64,000 nt of DNA from the NCBI RefSeq assembly GCF_003481825.1, contig NZ_QULW01000011.1, forward strand, positions 1-64,000, read 5' to 3'. Below, in pieces: positions 1-8,954 of the stretch; within the stretch, counting starts at the first letter, position 1; every line of letters starts with the position of its first letter. A model generated the notes under the pieces. That model worked only from the letters and a program-made list of their open reading frames with translations. It made no database searches and had not been told where the DNA came from. The position numbers and the translations under genes were made by a program. This stretch comes from Clostridium sp. OM02-18AC. Lineage in GTDB: Bacteria; Bacillota; Clostridia; Lachnospirales; Lachnospiraceae.

Positions 1-134
1 AGCGGGGTGATGGAATACTGTGGGAAGCTCTTGTGGAACTCACGCGCCTGTTTGATATTCTCAATGCTCATAACAGGCAGGCACTTGTCTTCGCTTTTCG
101 GCATCTTGTTTAATGTCCAAAGAATAGACTCCAT
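1..134 (-). CDS. Diaminopropionate ammonia-lyase-like protein, N-terminal 44 residues only
   Basis: Only the first 44 codons lie in the window; the gene runs off the left edge. The start ATG at 134 follows a strong AGGAGG site with good spacing. The stretch IKQAREFHKSFPQYSITPL resembles the N-terminus of YgeX-type 2,3-diaminopropionate ammonia-lyase (remembered E. coli pattern ARQFHQ...Y.PTPL), a PLP enzyme of the tryptophan-synthase-beta fold that releases ammonia and pyruvate. The PLP lysine and the rest of the fold are outside the window, so another fold-type II PLP enzyme is possible. Confidence 0.55.
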   Translation of the reverse strand, partial: MESILWTLNKMPKSEDKCLPVMSIENIKQAREFHKSFPQYSITP

Positions 135-269
135 TAGTAATATCCTCCTTATAAAATAATCTTACAAAAAGTTTGATTGTACTTATAAAATACAATTTTG
201 AATTTTTGCGCGCATTTGTTATTTTGCATATTTTTTTTTCACTTGGACCATTTTTTTGTATATATTTAC

Positions 270-297
270 ATATTATCATGTTTTTTTCAAAATGCAA
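270..297 (-). promoter_or_regulatory. Possible promoter of the partial lyase gene in an AT-rich leader
   Basis: On the minus strand TTGCAT (292-297) and TAATAT (270-275) are 16 bp apart, about 130 bp before the start codon. The whole stretch 135-454 is very AT-rich and holds no convincing gene. The long leader could carry regulation, but no known riboswitch pattern was recognised. Confidence 0.35.
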
Positions 298-454
298 TAG
301 ATATTTTATAAAAAGTTAGCCTAAATTTTTTTTTGTAAGATTCTTGTTTTTATGTCAACTTTACTAATTTCGCTGTTATTTATTTAATATTATTAAATAT
401 TTTTTATTGTAAATGTAACACAGGATAAAAACGTCAGAATCCCGTGTTGTCCAT

Positions 455-503
455 TAATAAAAAAAAGCGACAAGGTAAACTTTAAAGTTCTCACCTCGTC
501 ACT
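455..503 (-). terminator. Terminator of glgB
   Basis: Read on the minus strand, a long imperfect stem (GTGACGAGGT...ACCTTGTCGC) ends in a run of Ts. It lies 25 bp after the glgB stop, at the correct place for a rho-independent terminator. Confidence 0.75.
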
Positions 504-527
504 TTTATCGCACATATTATTTTCTTC

Positions 528-3218
528 TTAGTTATTTTTCTTTACCACCGTTTTCTCCGTTGCTTTCTTCACTTCCTCCGCTGTTTTTCTCGCAGTTTCC
601 TGTGCCTTTTTCACCACATCCTTGACTGCTGCTGCCGCAGTCTCTTTCGCAGCCTTTACTGCTTCTTCTGCGCTTCTCGCTACTGTTTCCAGATTTGTCT
701 CCGCATCCTTTTTCGTAGTCTCCGGCTGTAATTCTACATGCTTCTTTGACGCTGCGTTTTTCTTTGCCTTTGTTGTCCGTTTTGGCACCGTAGTCATTTT
801 GGCTGTCACGGTTTTTTCGGGCTCTGCAGACTTCTTCCTTCCAGCGTTCTTGGCAGTCGCTGCCTTTTTCTCCGCAGTCTTCGTTCCTGCTGTCTTCGTC
901 TCTGCAGTCTTTTTCGCTGTCGCTTTCTTTGGTGCCGTCGGCTTCTTCGGTTCTGCCGCTTTCTTCGGTGCTGCCGGCTTCTTCGGTTCTGCCGGTTCGC
1001 AGGAGAACACGATCATCGCCATAGGCGGCACATCGACCAGCATGGAGTAATCCCGTCCATCGAACGCTTCCTTCTTTGCTGCCTTTACGCGGGAATTGCC
1101 CACACCGCTTCCGCCAAACTTCTTCGCATCGCTGTTGAAGATTTCTTTGTATCTTCCGGCAAACGGAAGTCCGATCTGATATTTTTCATGGACAACCGGT
1201 GCAAAGTTGCAGACAAAGAGCAAGGTTTCCTCCAGCTTATCGGTCTTTCTGGTAAATACGACGATATTGTCTGCCGCAGAGGTACAGTTGATCCATTCAA
1301 AGCCCTCCGGTTCAAAGTCTTTCTGGTACATAGCCGGATGGCTGCGGTAGAATTCGTTCAACGCTTTCACGTAGTCCTGCATGTTCTTGTGCAGCGGGTA
1401 TTCCAGAATGTTCCACGGAAGCTCCTCATTCTCATTCCATTCGGAGATCTGCGCAAATTCCTGTCCCATGAACAACAGCTTCTTGCCCGGGTGTCCGTAC
1501 ATAAAACCGTATGCGGTTCGCAGGTTCGCTGCCTTTTCCTCATATGTCTCACCCGGCATCTTTAAGAGCATGGAAGATTTACCATGCACCACTTCATCGT
1601 GGGAGAATACCAGCACAAAGTCCTCACTGTAGGCATAGAGCATGCTGAAAGTCAGCTCGCCGTAATGCTGGTTGCGGAAATAAGGATCGCACTGCATGTA
1701 ACCGGTAAAATCATTCATCCAGCCCATGTTCCACTTATAGTCAAAGCCCAGACCATTCTCTTTCACGGAACCGGTGATCTGCGGCCATGCGGTCGACTCC
1801 TCTGCAATCAGCAGACCGCCCTTGATTTCCTTCTTAAAGATACTGTTCAAATGTTTCAGGAACTCTACCGCTTCCAGATTTTCGTGTCCGCCATAAATAT
1901 TGGCCACCCACTCGCCATCGTTCTTGCCGTAATCCAGATACAGCATGGACGCCACTGCATCCATACGGATACCGTCTGCGTGGTACTGCTTTGCCCAGAA
2001 CAATGCATTTGCGATCAGGAAGTTTGTAACCTGCGGCCGTCCGTAATTATAGATCAGGGTACCCCAGTGCGGATGCGCACCCTGCCTCGGATCCTGATGC
2101 TCGTAAACACAGCTTCCATCGAAGCATGCCAGACCGTGGGCGTCACGCGGAAAATGAGCCGGTACCCAGTCCAGGATCACGCCGATGCCCTGTTCATGCA
2201 TGTAATTCATGAAATACATAAAATCATCCGGCGTGCCATACCTGCTTGTCGGCGCATAGTAGCCGGTTACCTGATAGCCCCAGGATTCGTCTAACGGATG
2301 CTCCATCACCGGCATCAGTTCCACATGGGTATAGCCCAGCTTTTTCACATACTCTGCCAGCTTCGGCGCGATCTCCCGGTAGTTGTAAAACTCTGAACCG
2401 GTTACCGGCTCCCCGTCTTCTTCCAGTTTTAATTCATGGCGCATCCAGGAGCCCAGATGCAGTTCATAGATGGAAAGCGGCTTGTCCTTGGCCGCCTCCA
2501 GCTCCCGGTTCTTCATCCAGACCTCATCACTCCAGGTGAACTGCTCCAGGTCCCAGACGATGGAGGCATTGTCCGGACGCAGCTCTGAGTAGTTTCCGTA
2601 CGGATCTGATTTCAGCATCGGTTCCCCGCGATGGTTCTTGATCTCATATTTGTAAAGTGTTCCAGCTTTCAGCCCCGGCATAAACAGTTCAAAGACCCCC
2701 GAATCCCCAAGACGTTTCATCTGATGGCGGCGGCCGTCCCACATATTAAAATCACCGACCACACTGACACGCATGGCACACGGTGCCCATACGGCAAAAT
2801 AAACACCGTTTACACCGTCAATGGTCATCGGATGCGCACCCATTTTGCGGTATACATCATAATAGATTCCTGCGTCAAACTTTTTCAGTTCTGCGTCTGT
2901 AAACTGAGACGGAAATGCGTATGGATCCTGCAATTCCTCCGTTGTCCCGTTATCGTAAGTAATCTCCAGGAGATATTTGCTCATCTTCTTCCCATGCAGG
3001 AGCACCGCATAATATCCGGCCTCGTCCTGCAGTTCCATAGGATAGCTCTTATTTCCAACCTTCGCTGCCACAGCTACTGCGTGCGGCATGAACACCTGGA
3101 TCAGCAGTCCCTCTTCCACCTCATGCGCTCCCAGAAGGCGTTCCGGATTTGCCGCCTCGGAATACACGATTTCCTCAATTCCAGCCCAGTCCATTAAATC
3201 ATATAATACCTGATCCAT
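528..3218 (-). CDS. glgB: 1,4-alpha-glucan branching enzyme with a Lys/Ala-rich C-terminal tail
   Basis: Glycogen branching enzyme (GH13) that transfers alpha-1,4 chains to make alpha-1,6 branches. An N-terminal CBM48 region is followed by the catalytic barrel; GH13 signatures are visible as DWVPAHFP, GIRMDAVASM (nucleophile Asp), AEESTAWP (acid Glu) and SHDEVVHGK. I chose the ATG at 3218 because GGGAGGG precedes it; an upstream in-frame ATG (3287) has no such site. The protein is 896 residues, against roughly 630-750 for the family: residues about 741-896 form a low-complexity tail, first PKKPAAPKK-like repeats and then a long charged Ala/Lys/Glu helix. No other glg genes are adjacent. The enzyme assignment is firm; the role of the tail is unknown. 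Confidence 0.93.
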   Translation of the reverse strand: MDQVLYDLMDWAGIEEIVYSEAANPERLLGAHEVEEGLLIQVFMPHAVAVAAKVGNKSYPMELQDEAGYYAVLLHGKKMSKYLLEITYDNGTTEELQDPYAFPSQFTDAELKKFDAGIYYDVYRKMGAHPMTIDGVNGVYFAVWAPCAMRVSVVGDFNMWDGRRHQMKRLGDSGVFELFMPGLKAGTLYKYEIKNHRGEPMLKSDPYGNYSELRPDNASIVWDLEQFTWSDEVWMKNRELEAAKDKPLSIYELHLGSWMRHELKLEEDGEPVTGSEFYNYREIAPKLAEYVKKLGYTHVELMPVMEHPLDESWGYQVTGYYAPTSRYGTPDDFMYFMNYMHEQGIGVILDWVPAHFPRDAHGLACFDGSCVYEHQDPRQGAHPHWGTLIYNYGRPQVTNFLIANALFWAKQYHADGIRMDAVASMLYLDYGKNDGEWVANIYGGHENLEAVEFLKHLNSIFKKEIKGGLLIAEESTAWPQITGSVKENGLGFDYKWNMGWMNDFTGYMQCDPYFRNQHYGELTFSMLYAYSEDFVLVFSHDEVVHGKSSMLLKMPGETYEEKAANLRTAYGFMYGHPGKKLLFMGQEFAQISEWNENEELPWNILEYPLHKNMQDYVKALNEFYRSHPAMYQKDFEPEGFEWINCTSAADNIVVFTRKTDKLEETLLFVCNFAPVVHEKYQIGLPFAGRYKEIFNSDAKKFGGSGVGNSRVKAAKKEAFDGRDYSMLVDVPPMAMIVFSCEPAEPKKPAAPKKAAEPKKPTAPKKATAKKTAETKTAGTKTAEKKAATAKNAGRKKSAEPEKTVTAKMTTVPKRTTKAKKNAASKKHVELQPETTKKDAETNLETVARSAEEAVKAAKETAAAAVKDVVKKAQETARKTAEEVKKATEKTVVKKNN

Positions 3219-3368
3219 TGATAGCCCTCCCAAAATATAGAGTCGGAAATTCGACAAAAATTGCGACTTTTCAAATTTTCCGATCATTAATTCTGAAATT
3301 TATTATAGCCGATTTTTCTCGCGTTTTCCACTGGTTTAATCCAAATTTATCAAGTTTTCGTTAAGAAA

Positions 3369-4451
3369 TCACTGCTGTATTCTTCGGTAGGATAACATCA
3401 GGTCCACCATCCTTCCGTAGCTTTTCACGCCGTCGGCCTGGGAGTTCATTTTCAGATAAGTGTCATTCATCCGGGTTGCCGCCTCCGAAACTTTACTCTC
3501 GTACCGGTTCCAGAACTCGGAATTTGCATCCAGATCGGTTCGTGCTTCCTCACAAAGTTCGTTTGTCAGTTCTATGTAACGCGTCCTGTCTGCCCGTGCC
3601 AGGGCATTTCCCGCATAAACCCAGCCGGTCAGGTAACCGCTATAGCGGAACGCTTCATTTTCTGATGAAATACAGGCCAGATACCCGATAAAATTCGCCT
3701 CATCCTCCCGCATAAAGCCCTTCAGATGAGATAACTCATGGCAAAGGGTATGGGGCACGTTGTAATCCGGCATGTCCCCGTTATAGTTCGCTTCCACCGT
3801 AAACGGAGAGTAAACGCCACACAGCTGCTGCACGGAAAGGATCTGGGAAATGAAAACCTCTTTGGGTTTCGGATAAAAACCGGACAGGCACGGAAACTGC
3901 GCGCCCGCTGCCTGCATGGCGTGTACACTTTCTTCCATCCAGTTCTTTTTGTTTTCGCGATAGGACTGACGCCCGTTTTTTGCGGCTTCATTCACCTGCC
4001 GGACCAGTTCCTCGCAAAGCTCCTCCAATTCTCTCATGCTATATTTCCCATCCTCCAGACCGGCATAAGAAGAAAAAGAGGAGGCATAGTAATTGATGCC
4101 GCAGTTGACGGTGTATAAAAACAGCAGCGTACCGACGATCAAAAGCCACCGCCTGCCAATGACTGTCAGAATTTTTGCAGTTTCCGGTCGGATTAGCGCC
4201 GCAGACAGACGCACTACATCCAGAAACAGCAGGCACAGCAGACCATACAGCCCCATCTCCGCTACAGAAAATGGCAGCAGCCCCGTCAATCGCCCCACAC
4301 CTTCCACGATCCACGGGTAAATATGGTGGGCATACCAGGTGCCAAAGCCCGGAAGTGTCCGGGCAGAAAGCTGAAATACTGCTGTCAGAAGCAGCAGGGA
4401 GATTCCTGCTGCCACAAAATATTGACTGTCATATCGCTTATTCTTTTTCAT
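3369..4451 (-). CDS. DUF3810 membrane protein with a zinc-peptidase-like motif
   Basis: A 360-residue protein with about three hydrophobic segments in the first 130 residues, then a soluble domain holding HELSHLKGF and, a few residues on, EDEANF. This HExxH...E arrangement is that of zincin metallopeptidases and matches the DUF3810 family. Whether it cleaves proteins is not established. The start at 4451 (MKKNKRYD) is preceded by AGGAGAG, unlike the in-frame ATG 27 bp upstream. It stands alone, divergent from ktrB. Confidence 0.75.
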   Translation of the reverse strand: MKKNKRYDSQYFVAAGISLLLLTAVFQLSARTLPGFGTWYAHHIYPWIVEGVGRLTGLLPFSVAEMGLYGLLCLLFLDVVRLSAALIRPETAKILTVIGRRWLLIVGTLLFLYTVNCGINYYASSFSSYAGLEDGKYSMRELEELCEELVRQVNEAAKNGRQSYRENKKNWMEESVHAMQAAGAQFPCLSGFYPKPKEVFISQILSVQQLCGVYSPFTVEANYNGDMPDYNVPHTLCHELSHLKGFMREDEANFIGYLACISSENEAFRYSGYLTGWVYAGNALARADRTRYIELTNELCEEARTDLDANSEFWNRYESKVSEAATRMNDTYLKMNSQADGVKSYGRMVDLMLSYRRIQQ

Positions 4452-4686
4452 GAATCTCTCCTGAAATGTGTACCTCAAATATTGTCCAATAACAGCATGT
4501 TTTTACTATAGTTTACTATATATTTTCACTATTTTCCATACAATACAAAAAAAGCAGGAGCCAAAATCTTTGTACCATCTTAATACCGGGCAAAATACCT
4601 TTGTGCCCTCTTTAACTCTTTTTTTCTATAATAGAACTAACAAAAACAACGGTATCACTGCCCGACAGAAGATTGGAGCTGTATCC

Positions 4687-6018
4687 ATGAAAACATTGTC
4701 CATAAAACCATTAAATTCTTTTCAGATCATTGTCCTGGGATTTGCCGGAGTCATTCTGGCCGGCGCACTTCTTTTAATGCTGCCGGTTTCCTCCGCCACC
4801 CACTGCGTTACTCCGTTTTTAAATGCGTTATTCACCTCCACTACCTCCGTCTGCGTGACAGGCCTGATCGTGGTCGATACCGGTACCTACTGGTCCGTTT
4901 TCGGTCAGGCTGTGATCCTGGTGCTGATCCAGATTGGCGGCATGGGAGTCGTAACTGTCGCTGCAGCAGTCACCATCGTTTCCGGACGCAAGATCGGTCT
5001 GATGCAGCGCAGTACCATGCAGGAAGCCGTGGCCGCACCAAAGATGAGCGGCATTGTGCGCCTGACCGGCTTTATCATCCGGGCTACGCTCCTGATCGAG
5101 CTGTCCGGTGCCGCTCTGCTGGCCCCTGTATTTTGCAGAGACTTTGGCCCCATCCATGGACTCTGGATGGCCGTGTTCCATTCCATTTCCGCCTTCTGCA
5201 ACGCAGGGATCGATCTGATGGGAATCCGCATTCCCTTTTCTTCCCTCACACTTTATGCCGCAAGCCCACTGGTCAACCTGGTCATCATGGCACTTATCAT
5301 CATCGGCGGCATCGGCTTTCTGACCTGGGAAGATATTCGCAGCAATCAGCTTCATTTCAGCCGGTACCGCATGCAGAGCAAGGTCATTTTAACCACCACA
5401 GCCATCCTGATCCTGTTTCCTGCCCTCTATTTCTATTTCGGAGAATTCCGGCAGGGAGGCTTTGGAACAAGACTTCTTTTATCCCTGTTTCAGTCGGTTA
5501 CTCCGCGAACAGCCGGTTTCAATACGGCAGACTTCAGCCAGCTCAGCGCATCCGGCCAGATGCTGACCATCATTCTGATGCTCATCGGCGGAAGCCCCGG
5601 TTCTACAGCAGGAGGCATGAAAACCACTACCCTCGCAGTTCTTACCGCCACTGCCGTATCGGTCTTTCGGCGGAACGAAACCCCGGAGCTGTTTAAGCGC
5701 CGGATTGCCACGGAAACTGTAGCAAATGCTGCCTCCATCCTGATGATGTATCTCAGTCTCTGTCTGACCGGCGCATTTCTCATCAGCCGCATAGAGGAGC
5801 TTCCCATGATGGCATGTATGTTTGAAACGGCCTCAGCGGTAGGCACGGTCGGACTCAGCTTCGGCATTACTCCCGGGCTCGGGAGTATCTCCCGGATCAT
5901 CCTGATCATCCTGATGTATCTGGGAAGAGTCGGAGGACTGACTTTAATCTACGCCGCATTGTCCGGACACCGGATCCGGCTTGGTAAATATCCATTGGAA
6001 AAAATCACTGTGGGATAA
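4687..6018 (+). CDS. ktrB: Potassium uptake membrane subunit, KtrB/TrkH type
   Basis: Ion-conducting subunit of a Ktr potassium transporter in the cytoplasmic membrane. At 443 residues it has the compact KtrB size. The four selectivity-filter repeats can be read: TTSVCVTGL, SAFCNAGID, TPRTAGFNT and SAVGTVGLS, each with the conserved filter glycine. I chose the ATG at 4687 (MKTLSIKPL), preceded by GGAG, over a far-upstream in-frame ATG that would add unrelated sequence. Twenty bases later comes its regulatory partner ktrA, and further on a KdpD/KdpE-like pair. Ktr systems are commonly Na+-dependent; whether this one is cannot be read from sequence. Confidence 0.92.
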   Translation: MKTLSIKPLNSFQIIVLGFAGVILAGALLLMLPVSSATHCVTPFLNALFTSTTSVCVTGLIVVDTGTYWSVFGQAVILVLIQIGGMGVVTVAAAVTIVSGRKIGLMQRSTMQEAVAAPKMSGIVRLTGFIIRATLLIELSGAALLAPVFCRDFGPIHGLWMAVFHSISAFCNAGIDLMGIRIPFSSLTLYAASPLVNLVIMALIIIGGIGFLTWEDIRSNQLHFSRYRMQSKVILTTTAILILFPALYFYFGEFRQGGFGTRLLLSLFQSVTPRTAGFNTADFSQLSASGQMLTIILMLIGGSPGSTAGGMKTTTLAVLTATAVSVFRRNETPELFKRRIATETVANAASILMMYLSLCLTGAFLISRIEELPMMACMFETASAVGTVGLSFGITPGLGSISRIILIILMYLGRVGGLTLIYAALSGHRIRLGKYPLEKITVG

Positions 6019-6037
6019 CACGTAAAGGAGCAAGATC

Positions 6038-6685
6038 ATGAAATCAATTTTACTGATTGGCCTCGGCCGTTTTGGAAAACATATTGCCATGGAGCTGCAT
6101 TCCCTGGGGCACCAGGTGATGGCAGTCGATCATAATGAGGTGCGTGTCAACGAAGCACTTTCTTTCCTGACCAGCGCTCAGATTGGTGACAGCACCTCGG
6201 AGGATTTTCTTTCTTCCCTGGGCGTACGCAATTTCGATGTCTGCATTGTTGCTATCGGAACTGACTTTCAAAGTTCTCTGGAAACCACATCGCTCTTAAA
6301 GGAGTTAGGTGCCAGACTGGTTGTCTCCCGGGCTGCCAGAGATGTCCATGCCAAGTTCCTGCTGCGCAACGGCGCGGATGAAGTCGTCTACCCGGAAAAA
6401 CAGCTGGCCAAGTGGACCGCCATTCGCTGCAGCTCTGACCACATCCGGGATTTTGTTGATCTTGACGGAGATCATGATCTGTTTGAAGTCGATCTTCCTG
6501 ACCAGTGGATCGGCATGAGTGTCTCGCAGATCGACATCCGGAAGCAGTATGGCATCAACATCATCGGAGTGCGCCATAATGGCAAAATTGAGTATTCGGT
6601 TACGCCGCAGACCAGTTTTTGCGCAGGAGACTCCATCCTGGTCCTTGGCCGCTACCACGATCTGCAGAAATGTTTCCGGATCTGA
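6038..6685 (+). CDS. ktrA: Potassium uptake regulatory subunit, RCK type
   Basis: A 215-residue cytoplasmic RCK protein that would form a ring under KtrB and gate it in response to nucleotides. The N-terminal Rossmann domain has LLIGLGRFGKHI followed by VMAVDHNE, the expected GxGxxG and acidic ribose-binding residue. The C-terminal third looks like an RCK_C domain, which in several KtrA proteins binds c-di-AMP. An AAAGGAG site precedes the ATG. It is cotranscribed with ktrB. Confidence 0.92.
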   Translation: MKSILLIGLGRFGKHIAMELHSLGHQVMAVDHNEVRVNEALSFLTSAQIGDSTSEDFLSSLGVRNFDVCIVAIGTDFQSSLETTSLLKELGARLVVSRAARDVHAKFLLRNGADEVVYPEKQLAKWTAIRCSSDHIRDFVDLDGDHDLFEVDLPDQWIGMSVSQIDIRKQYGINIIGVRHNGKIEYSVTPQTSFCAGDSILVLGRYHDLQKCFRI

Positions 6686-6701
6686 TTTCGGAGGTGATCT
6701 T

Positions 6702-6875
6702 ATGGGAAATCTGATTCTGATTCTCTTTCTCATCCTGTTTTTTACCTTCATCTATCTGCTTATGAGCCGGATTGACCAGATTCTGGACCGGCTGCGCAAA
6801 GGGAATCTGCGCATGGAACAGCAGCGGCCGGATCCTGACCGGAAAATGCCGGAAGAAAATGATTCTTTAGATTGA
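6702..6875 (+). CDS. Small single-span membrane protein in the potassium operon
   Basis: A 57-residue protein with one very hydrophobic N-terminal segment (about residues 3-21, LILILFLILFFTFIYLL), then a basic stretch (DQILDRLRKGNLR) and an acidic, proline-containing tail. A strong GGAGGTGAT site precedes the ATG, 16 bases after ktrA, so translation is likely. I do not recognise the family. Its position between transporter and sensor kinase suggests an accessory role, similar in idea to the KdpF peptide, but this is inference from context only. Confidence 0.7.
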   Translation: MGNLILILFLILFFTFIYLLMSRIDQILDRLRKGNLRMEQQRPDPDRKMPEENDSLD

Positions 6876-6944
6876 TTTGCAAAAGAATCCGTTTTATGAT
6901 GGAAATCAGAAAAAACATGCCCGAATATGGAAGGATCCAGCATT

Positions 6945-8954
6945 ATGATACAGGATAACAATTTTTCTGAAACATATCATTCCGAAAGGCAGACCAGGGA
7001 GCATATCCTCGTCTGTCTTTCTTCTGCGCCATCAAACCTGAGGATCGTGCAGACGGGTGCCCGTATGTCTGAGGCTTTTCATGGCACCCTGACTGCGCTC
7101 TATGTCCAGACACCGGATCATTCTGCCATGTCCAAAGAAGATCAGAATCGTCTGAAAGAACACATGCGTCTGGCCGAGCAGCTTGGCGCATCCATCGAAA
7201 CGGTATATGGGGACGATGTTTCCTACCAGATCGCGGAATTCGCCCGGCTCTCAAATATCACCAAGATCGTCATTGGCCGCAGCAATGTCCGCCGCCGACA
7301 TCTCTGGGGCAAGCCCTCACTGACAGAGCAGTTGACGGAAATCGCACCGAATCTGGATATCTACATTATTCCGGATGCAGCTTCCGTCCACAGCAGCTAT
7401 CGTCCCAAAAAGCGCCTGAAAGCCGCCGACTGGAATATCCGGGCTGCAGATCTTTTTCGCACCTTCGTTGTCCTGGTTGCCATTACCCTGGCCGGACTCT
7501 TTTTCTACCGGCTTGGTCTGTCAGAAGCAAATATCATCACGCTCTACATTCTCGGTGTCCTTTTGACTTCCATCGCCACAACCGGTTGGAGCTGCAGTCT
7601 GCTTGCCTCTGCCTGCAGCGTCATTGTCTTTAACTATTTTTTCACTTCTCCACGCTTTACCTTCCACGTATACGGAAAAGACTATCCGGTGACTTTTGCT
7701 GTAATGTTTGTTGTCGCGCTGCTCAGCAGTGCCCTGACTACCCGCCTGAAAAACCATGCCCGGCAATCTGCCAAGCTGGCTTACCGCACCAAGGTTCTGT
7801 TTGACACCAACCAGCTTCTGCAAAAGGCTGACACCGATGAGGCTATTTTGAACACCCTGATCTCCCAGATTTGCAAGCTTCTCGGAAAATACATTCTCAT
7901 TTATCCGGTCCTGGATGGCAAATTGAAATCCCCCATGCTTTCCCCGGATCCTGTTTCCGCAGAAAAAGGATCCGCCTTAACCTGTGACTCTGAGCGGGAG
8001 GTTGCCCTGTGGGTGCTTGCACACAACAAGCGTGCCGGAGCTTATACCGATATCTTCCCGGATGCTCTGTGTCATTATCTGGCGATCCGGGTGCAGGACT
8101 GCGTCTATGGTGTCGCAGGCATTGAAGCCGGGGAACATTCCCTGGACTCCTTCGAATACAGTGTTCTGGTTTCCATCCTCGGAGAAGGTGCCCTGGCTAT
8201 GGAAAACCGCAAAAATATCCGGGAAAAAGAACAGGCCACGCTCCTTGCAGAAAAGGAACGGCTCCGCGCCAATCTCCTGCGCACCATCTCCCATGACCTG
8301 CGCACCCCGCTGACCTCTATATCCGGCAATGCAAGCAACCTGCTTTCCAACCACGCCGCAATCGATGAAGCTACCCGGCTGCAGATCTGCACCGATATCT
8401 ATGACGATTCCATGTGGCTGATCAATCTGGTGGAAAACCTACTGGCTGTCACCCGCATCGAAGACGGCCGCATGAACCTGCGCATGGAAACCGAACTGGT
8501 CAGCGAGGTCATTTCCGAAGCGCTCCGTCATGTCAGCCGTCAAAGCGTTGAACATAGCATTACAGCAGAAAGCACGGATGATTTTCTGCTTGCCCGCATG
8601 GATGCCAGACTCATTGTGCAGGTCATCATCAACCTGGTGGACAATGCCATCAAATATACGCAAAAAGGCAGCCGGATCCAGATCCTGACCGACAGGCTGG
8701 CATCAAAGGTGCGGATCCGGGTCACGGATGACGGTCCGGGCATTCCGGATGAAGCAAAGCCTTTTGTCTTTAATATGTGTTATACCGGCGCAAACCGCAT
8801 TGCAGACAGCCGCAGAAGCCTGGGACTCGGGCTCTGCCTGTGCCGCTCCATCATCCGGGCACATGGCAGCGAGATCACACTTACAGACAATACGCCTTCC
8901 GGCTGTATTTTTTCCTTTACACTACCCTGCGAGGAGGTAACCATTCATGAATAA
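6945..8954 (+). CDS. KdpD-like sensor histidine kinase lacking the N-terminal KdpD domain
   Basis: A 669-residue membrane histidine kinase. Order of parts: a universal-stress-protein-like domain (about 20-150), four closely spaced membrane helices of the DUF4118 type (about 165-275), a GAF-like region, then HisKA with TISHDLRTPLTSISG and HATPase with NLVDNAIKYT and DDGPGIPDEA. Classical KdpD is near 890 residues and starts with a roughly 210-residue KdpD ATP-binding domain, absent here. I prefer the ATG at 6945, preceded by AAGGA; an in-frame ATG at 6927 is possible. The response regulator overlaps its end by 8 bases. No kdpFABC genes are present, so its target may be the adjacent ktrAB. Confidence 0.85.
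   Translation: MIQDNNFSETYHSERQTREHILVCLSSAPSNLRIVQTGARMSEAFHGTLTALYVQTPDHSAMSKEDQNRLKEHMRLAEQLGASIETVYGDDVSYQIAEFARLSNITKIVIGRSNVRRRHLWGKPSLTEQLTEIAPNLDIYIIPDAASVHSSYRPKKRLKAADWNIRAADLFRTFVVLVAITLAGLFFYRLGLSEANIITLYILGVLLTSIATTGWSCSLLASACSVIVFNYFFTSPRFTFHVYGKDYPVTFAVMFVVALLSSALTTRLKNHARQSAKLAYRTKVLFDTNQLLQKADTDEAILNTLISQICKLLGKYILIYPVLDGKLKSPMLSPDPVSAEKGSALTCDSEREVALWVLAHNKRAGAYTDIFPDALCHYLAIRVQDCVYGVAGIEAGEHSLDSFEYSVLVSILGEGALAMENRKNIREKEQATLLAEKERLRANLLRTISHDLRTPLTSISGNASNLLSNHAAIDEATRLQICTDIYDDSMWLINLVENLLAVTRIEDGRMNLRMETELVSEVISEALRHVSRQSVEHSITAESTDDFLLARMDARLIVQVIINLVDNAIKYTQKGSRIQILTDRLASKVRIRVTDDGPGIPDEAKPFVFNMCYTGANRIADSRRSLGLGLCLCRSIIRAHGSEITLTDNTPSGCIFSFTLPCEEVTIHE

Noticed and set aside
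61..297. A 78-codon minus-strand open frame across the left leader
   Set aside because: It lies mostly in very AT-rich leader sequence and runs through the ribosome site and start of the lyase gene in another frame.
622..1050. A plus-strand open frame of 142 codons rich in Phe and Ala
   Set aside because: It is the antisense of the low-complexity Lys/Ala tail of glgB, which explains its openness.
1584..2294. A 236-codon plus-strand open frame inside glgB
   Set aside because: Antisense of a GC-rich, well-identified gene; no ribosome site or domain.
4541..4686. Possible c-di-AMP (ydaO-type) riboswitch before ktrB
   Set aside because: The leader is too short and none of the conserved ydaO segments was seen; only a small GGGCA...TGCCC hairpin is present.
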